From positions 110,001 to 174,000 of the forward strand of contig ADNK01001076.1 in NCBI GenBank assembly GCA_000320545.1: a stretch of DNA of 64,000 nucleotides, given 5' to 3'. Within the stretch, counting starts at the first letter, position 1, and the number at the start of each line of letters is the position of its first letter. Positions 11,994 to 23,795 of the stretch are shown here, in pieces. The DNA is from Bigelowiella natans CCMP2755. Taxonomy: Eukaryota > Cercozoa > Chlorarachniophyceae. Below the pieces are notes generated by a model, which saw nothing but the letters and a program-made list of their open reading frames with translations, searched no databases and was not told the origin of the DNA. The translations under genes were made by a program, and so were the position numbers.

Positions 11994-13686
11994 GGAATGA
12001 AGGATCAACGACGGAGATGCAATGCCGATGAAAGCAACTTTTTTCTTCTTCCGACGACTACCGAAGAATTGGGAAATCGGTGTAATTCGCGGCCTGCGAC
12101 ATGCATCAACGCTTGGCGTTTGGGGATTTCAGCGCATTTCCTTGACGGGATGCGAGTGACATCGCCACTGCGAAATGCGAAAAGACAATCAGTGCGAATG
12201 TCTTCCAACATTTTGGAAATGTAGTTCATCATCATTGTTCATTGTTTGTTGCGAAGTTCAAGCCGGTTTGGTGAGGAGTCGCTCAAACTCAGTTCATTCT
12301 TTCTTTCATTCATTCAGCTGCTTCGATTCCTTCGTGGGACACTTGTTTCAGTTGGTTTCGTTTTGCTGGCATCTTCACGCCCACACAATCGTTCTCAAGT
12401 GTTGCGTTCCAGCCAGTTTCCCAATGAGTGGGCCCTCTGGCCACGCTGTGGCCCTGCTGGCCTGGCAAACAAAAGCACAAGGCGCTGAGTGATGAGCCTT
12501 GTGTGTGAATGGCCTTGTGCACCACAGGGAAAAGTGAGTTGGCAGGTGCGCTGGGTCCAGTGTCCAAACGAACGCGTCCAGTGATGGAGTGTGTCATTGA
12601 CGAGCTTGACGCCTGGCAGCACAGCACACACCACTGGCTAGCTAGGCAAGCATCGCACCGTTCTGCACGCCGCGCCGCTCAGATCCCTGTGCACGGCAAG
12701 TTCGGCGATGCCATCAATTTGTCTCTTGTGTGGTGGCCCAGGCGGCGGCAGCGAACCCTTTGCACAACTCTGTGCGATGACACACAAGTGCGATCATTGG
12801 GCTGCTGGCAACGCGCTGTTGCGTGCACAGGCTTGCAATGCAGGCTTGCTGGGTTGTGGATCGCACCGAAGAGCGGTCAACTTTGAAAAGCTGAGCATCA
12901 TTTGCGATCGTGTTGTGCATGGTGCGCTAGTGCGTGTCGTTGCATCGCTTCGCGCACGCACGCACGCGTGATTGTCACGCACCGTGTCGCATCACAGCAT
13001 TGCTGTCGCATTGGTGCTTGCGTGCTCTGACGATCACGCCACCACATAGCATCGGTGTGACAAAATTGGAAGCACACACATTGTTGACGTGTGCATCAGA
13101 AATCTAGAAATGGGCATGAGGAAACAAATCGTGCCAGCGTGTGCCTCTGGCGACGTGCGTGCATGCTCAGCTAGCTCAGATTCCATGGACACAAGGCAAC
13201 AATCCATTGCACGTGTGACATGTCTAGCTGCAGCGATAGCTAGATGCACACATCTAGAAATGTCAAATTTCATGTCCATTGCATCCCACACAGTGGACAT
13301 TAGATGCTAATGGCGCGCACGTGCTTTCATGCTCTACAGCCTTATGTGGCTACATAGCGTACGAACATATCTAGTGCCTTATATGGCTACATAATGCATT
13401 GCTAGATTGAATGACCAGCAAATTGAATTCCATTGCTCTCATGTCAGGCCAAGCCAAAGACTTGTTCTTTACCATTCTAGCATTTGCTACATTCGTCAAA
13501 AAACATCATTTTCTCACATGAGCACATCAACGACAAAGCAAGTGACCGTGGCTAATTCCTCATTCACTGTCTCGTCATAGACATATTAGCATTCTTGTTA
13601 GGGCTACGTCTCGCTTTGGTAATTTTTGACTTGCGAAATATCGTCTGCGTCCATCAGCATTTGCATTTGGATGCTACTTTAGTGTC
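11891..13686. other. Long spacer upstream of the LRR gene
   Basis: Contains a (GAT)n tract near 11963-11992, a minus-strand open frame of 76 codons at 12005-12235 with no recognisable domain, one copy of a dispersed repeat near 12198-12245 that recurs at 55584-55800, and a GC-richer stretch at 12300-13300 with overlapping frames on both strands. None shows a convincing protein motif. Confidence 0.5.
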
Positions 13687-14179
13687 TTAATCACTTCTCG
13701 TCCCCGTCTGTGATCGCGTCCTTTCCATAAACTTCTTAGCAATGTCAGCCTTCAGCTTTCCGTTCTTCTCTCTCGTGGCAACGATCTCCCGCTTAAAAGC
13801 CTGCAGAATAGGAGAGTATCAGAACGAAATAGTGTTAGCTGAACATCTAATGTCACTACTAATATGACCAGTACTTCTACTACCTCTCCTTTCCGTTTCC
13901 AAACTTCCTCTGCCTCATCTTTGTTGAATATGTCGTTGATACTCTCACCAGCTGTAGTAAAGGAAGAATAAATATATCGCGTACGTAAGTGGCGACACCC
14001 AAATCAAATGAATTATATACATACTAAGAAACACACAAGGGACACGAGCTACATCTTGTTCTGTACCGTTTAGTCTTGAAAGGATTGGACGTACATCGTC
14101 AACGTCGTTTTGTTGAATAACTGTGCGAATGAGGAAGAAATGCAATGAGATCTAGAGAAGGAGAAAGGGATCATAATGG

Positions 14180-14216
<37 letters not shown>

Positions 14217-16044
14217 TGGTGTTCGTAGCGCGATGAGGGAAGTATCTACGAGACGCTGCTGAAAATACATCACACTGCATAATGGCCAACTTACGTTCAA
14301 GAAGAACGTCGAGCTCCACCAGCGCAGTATCCTTTTTCCCTACCAATTAATTGGTGGTGATGATGGTGGCGATAAATGATGATGACGTCTCTGATGATTC
14401 GGTGTGTTGGGACTGTTATGATTGTTGCTGCTGCCACTGCTGATGATTACAACACCTTTATATCGCTTGAGGATGAATGCGTTTTCGGGCTGAAGGAACC
14501 ATGATTCGTGCTTCGAGTATAGTAAGCCATGGAATAAGTCATGGTGAACAACAAGTCTGGAAGGAGGGGGATGATGATACCGACTGCTACTACTACTACT
14601 ACAAATATCATCTTCTTCCTTGCCTCCTCCTCGTCATCATCATCATCAACAGCATCAACCACAATAGATGCCATCGTCACATCATCACTATAGTAATTAA
14701 GCGCGACTGACAGACCTGGTAGTCAACGAGGATAACATTCTTCAAGTCACGGTTTAATCGTTCTAAATCCTAGGGAAAGCAACAAGAAGACAAGGAGGAG
14801 GAGGCAGAAGATAAGGAAGTTGGACCACGAGGATAAGCGCCCATTCACTTCCACCACATTGGATGTAACATTGCAGATTTTTACTACAAATACAGGGAAG
14901 AAATTCTCCCATTAACCCCCATCACTAGCCCTATCGTCGCTATTATTTCGATTAGTCGTCGTCGTCGTCGTTGTCAGTATCTCTCGTTATTTTATAAGTC
15001 CGCATAGTATAGACTCGCACCTTAACGTATCTCCCTTTCAAGAAGCTGCAGTTCTCCTACGGTATTTTGTTACAAATATAGGCCCATTATATTATTATTA
15101 TTCGAATTAGTGTTCCATATTGTCAGTGGGAAGAAGTGTACGACTATGTGATGTGTCTCATATTTGTTGTTTTTACCTGAAAGAGTCGATGCAATACCAG
15201 GCCCTTGGGATCAACGACGGGGAGAATCAATTCCACCTAGAATAGATCAAATGGTAGGTATATAGAATGACTAAAAGGAATCGCATGATATTGACGTTGT
15301 TGCAGTAGTAAATACATATGTAATTCGGCATCTTCTTACCCGACGAGTTAAAATCCCCAAAAAATTAGAACCGTCGCCACCACACCTGCTACCTTCATCT
15401 GAGGCTCATTCGAAAAGACAACGATTTCATAGCCAAGAGTTTGGGCATCTGCCAGGAGCGTCGGTACAAAAGGCCTTACCCGCGTTGTGTACACCTACCG
15501 AAATAATAGGAGCAAAATCGATTGTCCTTCATTAGCACTCTCTCATTGAATATAATACGCCGACCCCAAGATTTAGCCTATGTAAACCAATAGCTATTGC
15601 TAATAATACTACCTCGTTCTTAAAGATTGTGTGGACAAGTGTGCCCTCCAAGTTGAGGACTAGGGTGCGGCGGATTCCACCATAGTCATCCGGTAGGGCA
15701 GGAGGCAGAAGCATGGATTTGTCCTGCTTGTAAACTTTATCATAGAGTTTGCCAAACATGGAAGCAAAAGGGCGGAAAAAATCTGAACGATCATCAGCGT
15801 CGAGGATCCGTGGGCGGAGCTTCTTAGGTTTGGTATCGTCGCCTCCTTCGGCAACGGCCCCCCCTCCATGTAGAAAGCCAAATGTTGTAACACCGAACCC
15901 GGCTATCATAACCCCTAACCTTCGACGATAGCTCACCAACTTAGGGCCCGAGGTACTTCTGGGAAACAGGATTCGCGACCGGATGTTTGCTCGGCATGCT
16001 TGCACCGCACGCAACACGGAGCGCCATTGGATGCCGGACGCCAT
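13687..16044 (-). CDS. TIM50: TIM50-like mitochondrial import receptor subunit, 10 exons
   Basis: TIM50 is the presequence receptor of the TIM23 translocase in the mitochondrial inner membrane. Exons in coding order: 16044-15613, 15494-15393, 15236-15177, 15056-15021, 14769-14716, 14510-14456, 14339-14295, 14120-14037, 13951-13884, 13800-13687; phases agree and give 349 residues. The Arg-rich N-terminus fits a presequence, and a hydrophobic segment (LGVMIAGFGVTTFGFL) follows. The FCP1/NIF-type domain reads RRTLVLNLEGTLVHTIF, RPFVPTLLADAQTLGYEIVV, FSNEP, LILPVVDPKGLVLHRLF, NCSFLKGRYVKDLERLNRDL and KNVILVDY. The catalytic DxDxT of FCP1 phosphatases is replaced by LEGTL, as expected for TIM50. 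The donor near 14037 has an alternative a few bases away. It shares a 243-base divergent promoter with the MoaD-like gene. Confidence 0.95.
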
Positions 16045-16287
16045 CCTTCTGCTTGCTACTCTCAATTGATTTGATTAGTGCGACAATGAGATCTGTTGTC
16101 ACAGCTCAAATTTCACGCCAATTGTGATTGTCGCAAGCTGGAAATTGGACTACTTCTCTTCTTTCCGAGAGGAGTGTGCTGAGCTTGATTCGTTGGCACG
16201 ATTTAGGAGTGTGAGCTAGCACGGTTGTTTCTTTCCGGGATGGTATCGTCTAGTCGGTTTCTGATACGATGATTTTGGTATATAGGA
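16045..16287. promoter_or_regulatory. Bidirectional promoter region, TIM50 / MoaD-like gene
   Basis: 243 bases separate the two divergent start codons. No TATA-like element stands out. The function is inferred only from gene orientation. Confidence 0.5.
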
Positions 16288-16539
16288 ATGAAGGTCACTG
16301 TTTTATTCTTTGCGCTCTGTCGTGAAATTACGGAAGAGGAAAAGATCGAAATAGAAATTGAGGAAAAGGAAACAATAAAGGAATTGGTGAGTAAAGTTGT
16401 AAAGAAATATCCTAAAATGGATGACCTCATGAAGAACATGGTGTTGTCGGTAAATCTTGAGTATAAAGACCCTAATTCAGAGGAGCAGTTAAAGGCCAAC
16501 GACGAAATAGCTTTCATACCACCAATAAGTGGGGGATAG
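16288..16539 (+). CDS. Molybdopterin synthase small subunit (MoaD/MOCS2A-like)
   Basis: An intronless 83-residue protein of the MoaD/ThiS ubiquitin-like fold. In molybdenum cofactor synthesis the small subunit carries sulfur as a thiocarboxylate on its C-terminal glycine and donates it to precursor Z in complex with MoaE/MOCS2B. The sequence shows the family start (MKVTVLFFALCREITEEE), the central helix (TIKELVSKVVKKYPKM) and the end VNLEYKDPNSEEQLKANDEI..PPISGG with the required terminal Gly-Gly. The length matches the family (about 80-90). ThiS-like or URM1-like proteins are alternatives, but the KANDEIAFIPPISGG ending is closest to MoaD/MOCS2A. The stop at 16537 follows the GG directly. 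Confidence 0.92.
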   Translation: MKVTVLFFALCREITEEEKIEIEIEEKETIKELVSKVVKKYPKMDDLMKNMVLSVNLEYKDPNSEEQLKANDEIAFIPPISGG

Positions 16540-17459
16540 TTACATTATTTGCTGAAGAGTAAAATTAACTCGTATTATTGACCTGAAATGAACCCAAAAA
16601 CCGGGCCGCTGAATGGAGCATTATATGCCTGTCTAAAATATATAAATGCCACCATGCTGTGCAGCATGCTATGTGCACTGCATATGTCTAGAATGGTCAT
16701 AGATGCATTAGCAGATGGTGCACGCGTCTTAGCGTAGGCGACTCATATGAACAGTCTTTTAAACTTGTTGTGGTTTGAACCAATATAACGATGAGCATAC
16801 AAAATTACATGACATGGCGTGACGCAGACGTTCAGCTGGTCTAGTAGAGCTATGCATCTTGCTTGACACGTGCGCGTGATACAGTGTTCTGCACGTACGT
16901 GTAGCAGAAAGTGTATGGCGGCTCGCGGCATTCGGCTTCATTTGGCCTGCTAACCAATTAATGTCGACTGGTTTGAGTAGTAAAGAGCGTGATTGTGGCT
17001 TCTCTACTGATCGACTAATGCTACCAGCTATTGATTTTTTCCTACGTACTTCATGCAGTCAAGACTACTCTGTCTAGCTGTGATGTTATTAGCTGACATA
17101 TATGTTGCGATATGTAGTGTGTGCTACTGCCTATTAGGCAACATGACATAAATGAACCAATGTTTGTACGTCTTCTAGTTCATGTGTAAACCTTGTTACC
17201 ATGCTATTTACCAATATTTTTCTAAACTAGGTCTAGGTATCCACATAGATAATACCTGTGTAAACTTTGGGTATCATAAAGCAGCGGCACATTATTTGAA
17301 TTTCTTTCTTTCTATAATTGAATGTGCACGCGTGCATCCAGGCCCGAAATCAGGTCATCATTTGTCTTCCAAATTCAGTCGTTCTTAGCTAATTCATTTA
17401 ACGAACTACCGTCGGGAGCGGTTCAAACGATGCTTAAAGCTTAGCATCCTGTAGGAGTG

Positions 17460-17499
<40 letters not shown>

Positions 17500-17875
17500 T
17501 TGTAAAAGATATTTATGAACGTGGGCATGTGTGTGTGTGTGTTTGTCTATGTGAAGCATTTGCATCGTAAAAACATTTTGTGTTAAATTCACGAGCATTT
17601 AAGATAAAGTTAATTTGATCAACATTCGCTTTTGGTACAGCGCGTAGTTATCATCGCCCAGTTTCGGCCTATCCACATAATTGAAATTGATAAGGAAAAG
17701 GAGATAAATAATCAATCACAACGTGGTTGCACATTTCGTCGGGAAACCTTGTAAGTCGCAAGTGAAAAGTAGTCGACACCACCTTTACTATTCATTCTTC
17801 TTCAAATATTTTTATCCTCCTCTTATGTTACAATAATATCGAGTTCTATTCAATTCTTGTAGGCTATCATATTCA
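16540..17875. other. Intergenic spacer between convergent genes
   Basis: TGCATGC and CTAG rich. It contains (CA)n at about 17463-17497 and a short TG tract at 17528-17542. An open frame at 17182-17388 has no recognisable motif. Confidence 0.55.
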
Positions 17876-18772
17876 TTACGCGGACGGATCTCCATCAGCG
17901 CCAATACCAGCTCCCTGTTGGAATCATGCACACCAGCAGGTGCAATAATAGGTAGAGTGATGAAAAATGATAAGGAAAATTCAGATTCAAATAATAGAAA
18001 ATGAGGTCGAGAAGATACATTTATTTACGTGACAACTGCTGGCAAATAAAATGAGCAATATTCGTAGCAATCGATCGATTCTTCAGCCATAATAATAGAG
18101 TTTAATATGGCGATGATATATAAATGTACATTTGTATGCATTCGAGTATGTGGCTACCCACCTGTCGGCGTAGTGTCGCCTTGATAGGGTCAACGATGCC
18201 ACTTTCATCCTAACATCACATCATAATCATCACCATCATTATCATTATCATCGTCGCCGTCATTTGCCTATGCTCCTGTTGCTACTGAATACTACGAAGA
18301 CAACCTTTCCGAGACCCTTGCCTTTCTTCCATCCCATCTTTTCAAGCATTTTCATTCCCTTTGAAAAGACACCCAATAGGTGGTGGTTGGTGGTGGTGGT
18401 TAAAAAAAAGAAGTCATGATGATGACACTTTTGTGATAATCATAATACGTGGAGCAAGAATCTTGCACATAAAATGAGAATGACGATGAATGTTACTACC
18501 TTGTTCGAGGAATCAAGGGCTTTATCACCCTACCAATATTTACAACGATTGTGAAAATGATGACGATGATGATGATAATGATGAAACGAATATGGTAGAT
18601 CATCTTGATGTACAGTACTGCAAAAGTAGTAATTAGGGCATCATCTATTTTGTAAATACTACGAGGAGAGAGAAGGGGACTGTATTATGCTTGTGTAGTT
18701 ATATTGTTCTCACTTCATCTGCATAATTTCCTTGTGCCTTCTCATAAAATTTCTTTAGTTCATCCTGAAGCA

Positions 18773-18855
<83 letters not shown>

Positions 18856-19243
18856 AATGTCAACTAAAAATAACTTCGGAGAATAACGAAGTAGTATAAA
18901 TACTCGTCTCCAATCTAGGACAGCATCTTTGGTAGTGGCAGGTACTATCACTAGAATATCGCACCATTGGCATCCATTTTGACAAGCCTGTTCCTATCTG
19001 ATACCGCCATCAATCAAACAAGTGATGGGTGGATGGAGGAGGACACACAAAATCCAATATCAACTTCAATTAATTCCACGTTATCGGTATTATTTCAATT
19101 TTACCATAGGTGCGGGCTGGTCATTGTATGGCATCATCGAAGGAGCCATCATGCCTGAGAAGTAGGAGGAGGAGGAGGAGAATAATACGCCGATATGTAA
19201 AAGAATACAAGACCGTGTGCGTGTGCGTGTGCGTTATAAGGAA

Positions 19244-19277
<34 letters not shown>

Positions 19278-21120
19278 TGTGTGAGGAGGATTATAAGACG
19301 GAAGAGTTGTCACTTTTACTACTAACCTTCTCCCACCCCAGCATCAGAATCATTAGCCTCCTCTTCCTCTTTCTCTTTCCTATATTCATTAACAGAATTC
19401 AAACGACAATTCTAGCCGACAAGAATACCAACATTTGCCTCTCCTAAAGAATTAAGCGATGACGAGGGAAAACAAACAAAAGACTCATATATAGTGCTCT
19501 GTTTCTTTCTCTATGTCTGTCCACACATTTGGTGAAATTCGATAGGTCCATCCTAAGTGATGATCAGTTATGGTTAAGTTTATAATGATCCTAGTGATGA
19601 TTATATTGATTTGATAAAAGCGAGATAGTTATGGACACCACTACTACCTCTGTGAAGGTAGGCCTCAGCCAATATCCTAGTCTGTACATTGGTAGTATAT
19701 TTGAGTGGTGATCAGTACTCAAGTAGTATCATGATGATGAACATATCGAGGAGGAGGAGTCTAAACAGCCGAATAAGGTTGCTATGACAACGATGATTAC
19801 AATGATGAGGAGTAGTAGAAGAGGAGGGGTTAGAGGAAGACAGCAGCAGCAGCATCATTATCTCTGACTTACTTCTTCATCCTAGCTGCCTCCTCCTCTT
19901 TGTCTTCTCCATCCTCCTCCCCCGAGCTGGACCGATCCCTCCTCCTCCTCCTCCTTCGATCATCCGGAGACTCTGAGGGAGGGAGGGAGGGAGGGAGTGA
20001 GTTCCCACAGCCAGTGTGCACCAAACCAACAATATACCACAATTAATGTGGTGATGATTATGAAGAAGAAGACAAAAGGAAGATGTGAATATCATCATGT
20101 GGAAAGTAGAGCAACTAACGGTGCCGCTAAGGCTAGGGCGTCGACCGACCGCGATCTCTTCTCTTCCCCTTCTTCTTCTTCTTCCTTCGTTCTTTATCGA
20201 CTAACGCTTCTGAATTTTCCGAAAAACCGCGTCGCTTTTTTGAGGGAGACGAGGCCTAAGGACAGCATTAAATCATACCATATTATAGAATCCTCTTGGT
20301 AAAAGCCAGGATATATACAACCTTAGCAGTATCGTCAGATTGACGTGTGTTGCCCTCCACCTGATTTCAATATGTGTGTAGAATGGATGATATCTCACTC
20401 TCTTCTATGTGTATCGAAAGAACACTACCCCGTTTTTCCCCGTCTCCTCAAATGTCGTAATTGGAGTTCCTACCACAGCGAAGAACAATAAAACATGTCA
20501 GGGTAGGAATCAGCACATGATACAACCTGCAATCTTAATTTTTTTAAAGTTCAGACCCCAAGGCGTGAGCTGCTGTGGCTGTGGCTGCGGCTGTGGCTGT
20601 CCAATAGCCCATGGTGGAGGGCTTGGGCCGCCGCCATACATTTGTGAGATGAAGGAGTTCTGCTTAGATTCTTGTGAATGATGATGACACGCTCCTCGAG
20701 ATACTACGCTGCTCTCCAGCGCTATGAAATGATACTTTTAGTCTATAATTTTGGGATATTATCTGTACTGTAAGTTGAACATCGTCGATTATATTTTGTT
20801 TAAAGAGCAATCAGAAAGGACGATCGATCTGAAATAATAGATATTGCTAGTATAATTTATGGACGAAAATAAAACGAAGCAAAGAATAACTTAAGATTTA
20901 GGATGTCTTTCACGGGGTAGTTCCTAGAGGTGGATGCTTTTTCGTATTGTCGTAGAAAATAAATATGAGAGAATACTCGAAATATTAAAAATTATGAGCT
21001 GTGATTCATCCAGACTCAATTTTGGTACCCCACATATCCAGGTAAGAGAAGCCGACGTTCAATTCCAAATTACTACGCTCATCAGGCACCTCCCTCCGGA
21101 AGGCTTCCACCAGCATAGAC
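17876..21120 (-). CDS. G-patch domain RNA-processing protein, at least 14 exons
   Basis: Exons in coding order: 21120-21029, 20721-20527, 20469-20429, 20255-20150, 19972-19873, 19676-19648, 19443-19429, 19154-19105, 18993-18904, 18764-18714, 18529-18500, 18358-18305, 18209-18162, 17914-17876. Phases agree over about 313 codons. The C-terminus is a G-patch: GMKMLEKMGWKKGKGLGK, then DESGIVDPIKATLRRQ, then GAGIGADGDPSA and the stop. G-patches bind and activate DEAH helicases or RNA. Upstream are a Pro-Gln segment (PQPQPQPQQ), a Lys-rich stretch and an Arg/Asp/Ser/Glu stretch (SPDDRRRRRRRDRSSSGEE) typical of nuclear splicing factors. The first exon is uncertain: either a Met inside 21029-21120 or an ATG at 21359 (MKDQDSGEDGLEIG) spliced in. 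The small exon at 19429 is tentative. Confidence 0.85.
18776..18851. repeat. (CA)n-(GA)n compound microsatellite in an intron
   Basis: CA tract joined to a GA tract. On the coding (minus) strand it reads (TC)n-(TG)n in the intron upstream of the exon at 18764. Confidence 0.92.
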
Positions 21121-21368
21121 CTGTGGTACTGTACAGTCGTCGTCGTACAGTTGTAATATAACTTAGCTAGAACATAGTTATCTAACACAGTATCATGTAT
21201 AGGGCCGCCGTCTAAGCAAATACCATCATCATTTCTTAGAGGTTATTTCTCAGGTTGACGAGGAGTTAGGCTTTGGGCAGTAATATCTTCCTTGTAGCAT
21301 TCACAGCTCATCCGGGACCCTATCTCAAGCCCGTCTTCTCCTGAATCCTGATCCTTCATCAATCATAA
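21121..21368. promoter_or_regulatory. Divergent region between the G-patch and MFS genes
   Basis: The only plausible upstream ATG of the G-patch gene (21359, minus) and the MFS start (21369, plus) are 9 bases apart. If that first exon is wrong, the shared region is about 250 bases. Confidence 0.4.
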
Positions 21369-22157
21369 ATGGATGATGGCAAAGCTACAGTTGATATGAA
21401 GAAAAAAAAGAAGAAAAGAAGGGGGAGTGCAGCAGACCGATTGTTGCGGCCTGTGGTTGTTTCCCATCATCTTAGTACAGATAGGCAAATCCAGGTCATT
21501 ATCACAATTATATTCACTTCGTTGTTGTCATGTCCCTGTCTTACATTTGTTACAATTACCCTACAACGCCGTGCTAACATATCTGTAAATATAAGATGCC
21601 ATCAGCTTGCCCAGAATAGCACCTATTTTCGATGTCGCTCTGATATTTACATGTATATCCCTTCTTAATACTTATGGTACAGATATTCACGTCATACGAC
21701 AGCGTAGTCCGCCATGGTACTACTACATCCTTCTCCTCATACTATTGCTATATACACCTGTAGCTAAATGCTGATAAATAACTAACCATTGCTGCAATTA
21801 ATACACTACACCCTATTTTCCAAATTCTCTTTCACCCCACCAAACTGCTTCTATTACAAAACTAAGACTGAAGAAGACGCTTTTCTCCTATCTCCACGCC
21901 ACCCGTACATTTCTACTCTATATTATCACATCAGCTGAGGACTATGACTCTGATGACGACGGATGTTGCCCGAGTAGTAGTGGTTGCAGTGGTGGTGGAG
22001 GAGGAGGAGGGAGGGGGGGGGGGGGGAATGATAATATAGGTGAATCGAGAGCATCTTGGTGGTGCTGTTGTTGGATCCGAAGTAGCAGTGGCTCAAGTAC
22101 TGAGCTAAGGTCATTTCTAACCCCATTATGCTTATAATCATACACTACCCAAGCACT

Positions 22158-22188
<31 letters not shown>

Positions 22189-22803
22189 CAATAATAACAA
22201 TGACATTAACACTATACATTTAGCCCAAGACGAAGCCAGGTAGCAGCACAGAAGGGTGATGAAAGAAGCTTCTACCGACACATGCCACAGGAACGAGGAG
22301 GAGGATCACAACAACAACAACAACAACAACAGCGAATAATATGGTGATGACAAATACGATGATAACGGTGATTAGAACGCGATGATGATAGAAGGACAAA
22401 GCAATGTTGACGTTAAATGATGACTAACTACCACTCGATAATAACAAGAAACAAGATGCCACCACTACTACTACTTACTGCTGCTGGTGATGGTATGATC
22501 TACATTGTAGGATGGGAGATACAATCCGCGTGTGGTTTGGTGGGGATGAAGGATCCCTTGCAGCTGTGCTCACAGTAAGAACGAAGGAGGAACTTCAACA
22601 CATCAATATGATCCAGCACATTTGATTCCTCCTCCCTTTGTTTATCTTTACTCTTCTTCTCAAACGATTCTTCTCCTTCTTCTTTTATTATGTCGTCGTC
22701 ATCATCATAGGTACATGCTTCCTTGGCAATATATGCCTTTTGCTACCAGGTATCTCCATCGCCATCATCGTCGCCCTGATACGAGTGGGGACAGGGAAGG
22801 AAG

Positions 22804-22838
<35 letters not shown>

Positions 22839-23421
22839 CAGCCTTTACAACCAAACTTATTATTTCTCACTCGTGGTGGCAAACTAACGACATGTATCAT
22901 CAGATATCGGCGGTCGTACTTCCTTACCTCGCAGAAGAGGTTCATATGGATACGGTGCAGTATGGAGGACTTATAGCCACCTTCTGTGGGCTGCAGTTTG
23001 TTGGGGGTGTACTCTTTGGTCGCGCGGGAGATATCTTTGGATCTAAGGTGATACATAATGAGTTGAGATGATGGTGGCAATAGGAGGAATATTCAATCTA
23101 TACTACTACTACTACTACTACAAGGGGGCACACCACCAGATTTACACATGTGTGTATTACAACGTGGGAGGGAGGGAGGGAGGGATGGATGATAATCGCT
23201 ACTAAAAATCATCATCATCATCATCATCATCATCGTCATCGTCATCGTCGTCGTCGGGGGTATAATGATAGTTTATGCCATAATCTACCAAACATCAGAC
23301 AATGATGGTAGTCGCTCACGTCTCTGCTCTGGTAATAACTCAACCATCAAATAACACATACTAGAGCCATCATTCTTGTGTGGTTGTTTGCACACAAATA
23401 GCAATATATATGTGATGAAGG

Positions 23422-23454
<33 letters not shown>

Positions 23455-23761
23455 AGGTATCTTATCTGATGATGTCGCTGTCTTCGACGCAACTTGGGCT
23501 CTATTTGTCCGAAATTCCTGGGCTTCTGCAACATGGCATGCAGGTGAGTAATATGTAATGGTTTGGAACAAGAGCTCTAACAAGAAGAAGAAGAAGAACA
23601 AGAAGGAGGAGTAGGAGGAGGAGAGGGAGGAGAGAAAACAGCAGCAGTAGCACGGGGTCTATAGTTGATGAATATGGTTGAATAATTCCTTCTGTTGTGA
23701 AATTTATTATGATGGTGATTCTTGTCATCACTAAATCCTACTACTAATGATGATAATAGTG

Positions 23762-23795
<34 letters not shown>

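Noticed and set aside
12246-12982. Overlapping long frames on both strands
   Set aside because: No motif, no splice structure and many alternatives in the same GC-richer block; probably chance.
19330-19395. Possible acidic exon (KEKEEEEANDSDAG) in the G-patch gene
   Set aside because: It does not fit in phase with the exons at 19648 and 19429; the chain without it is consistent. It could be an alternative exon.
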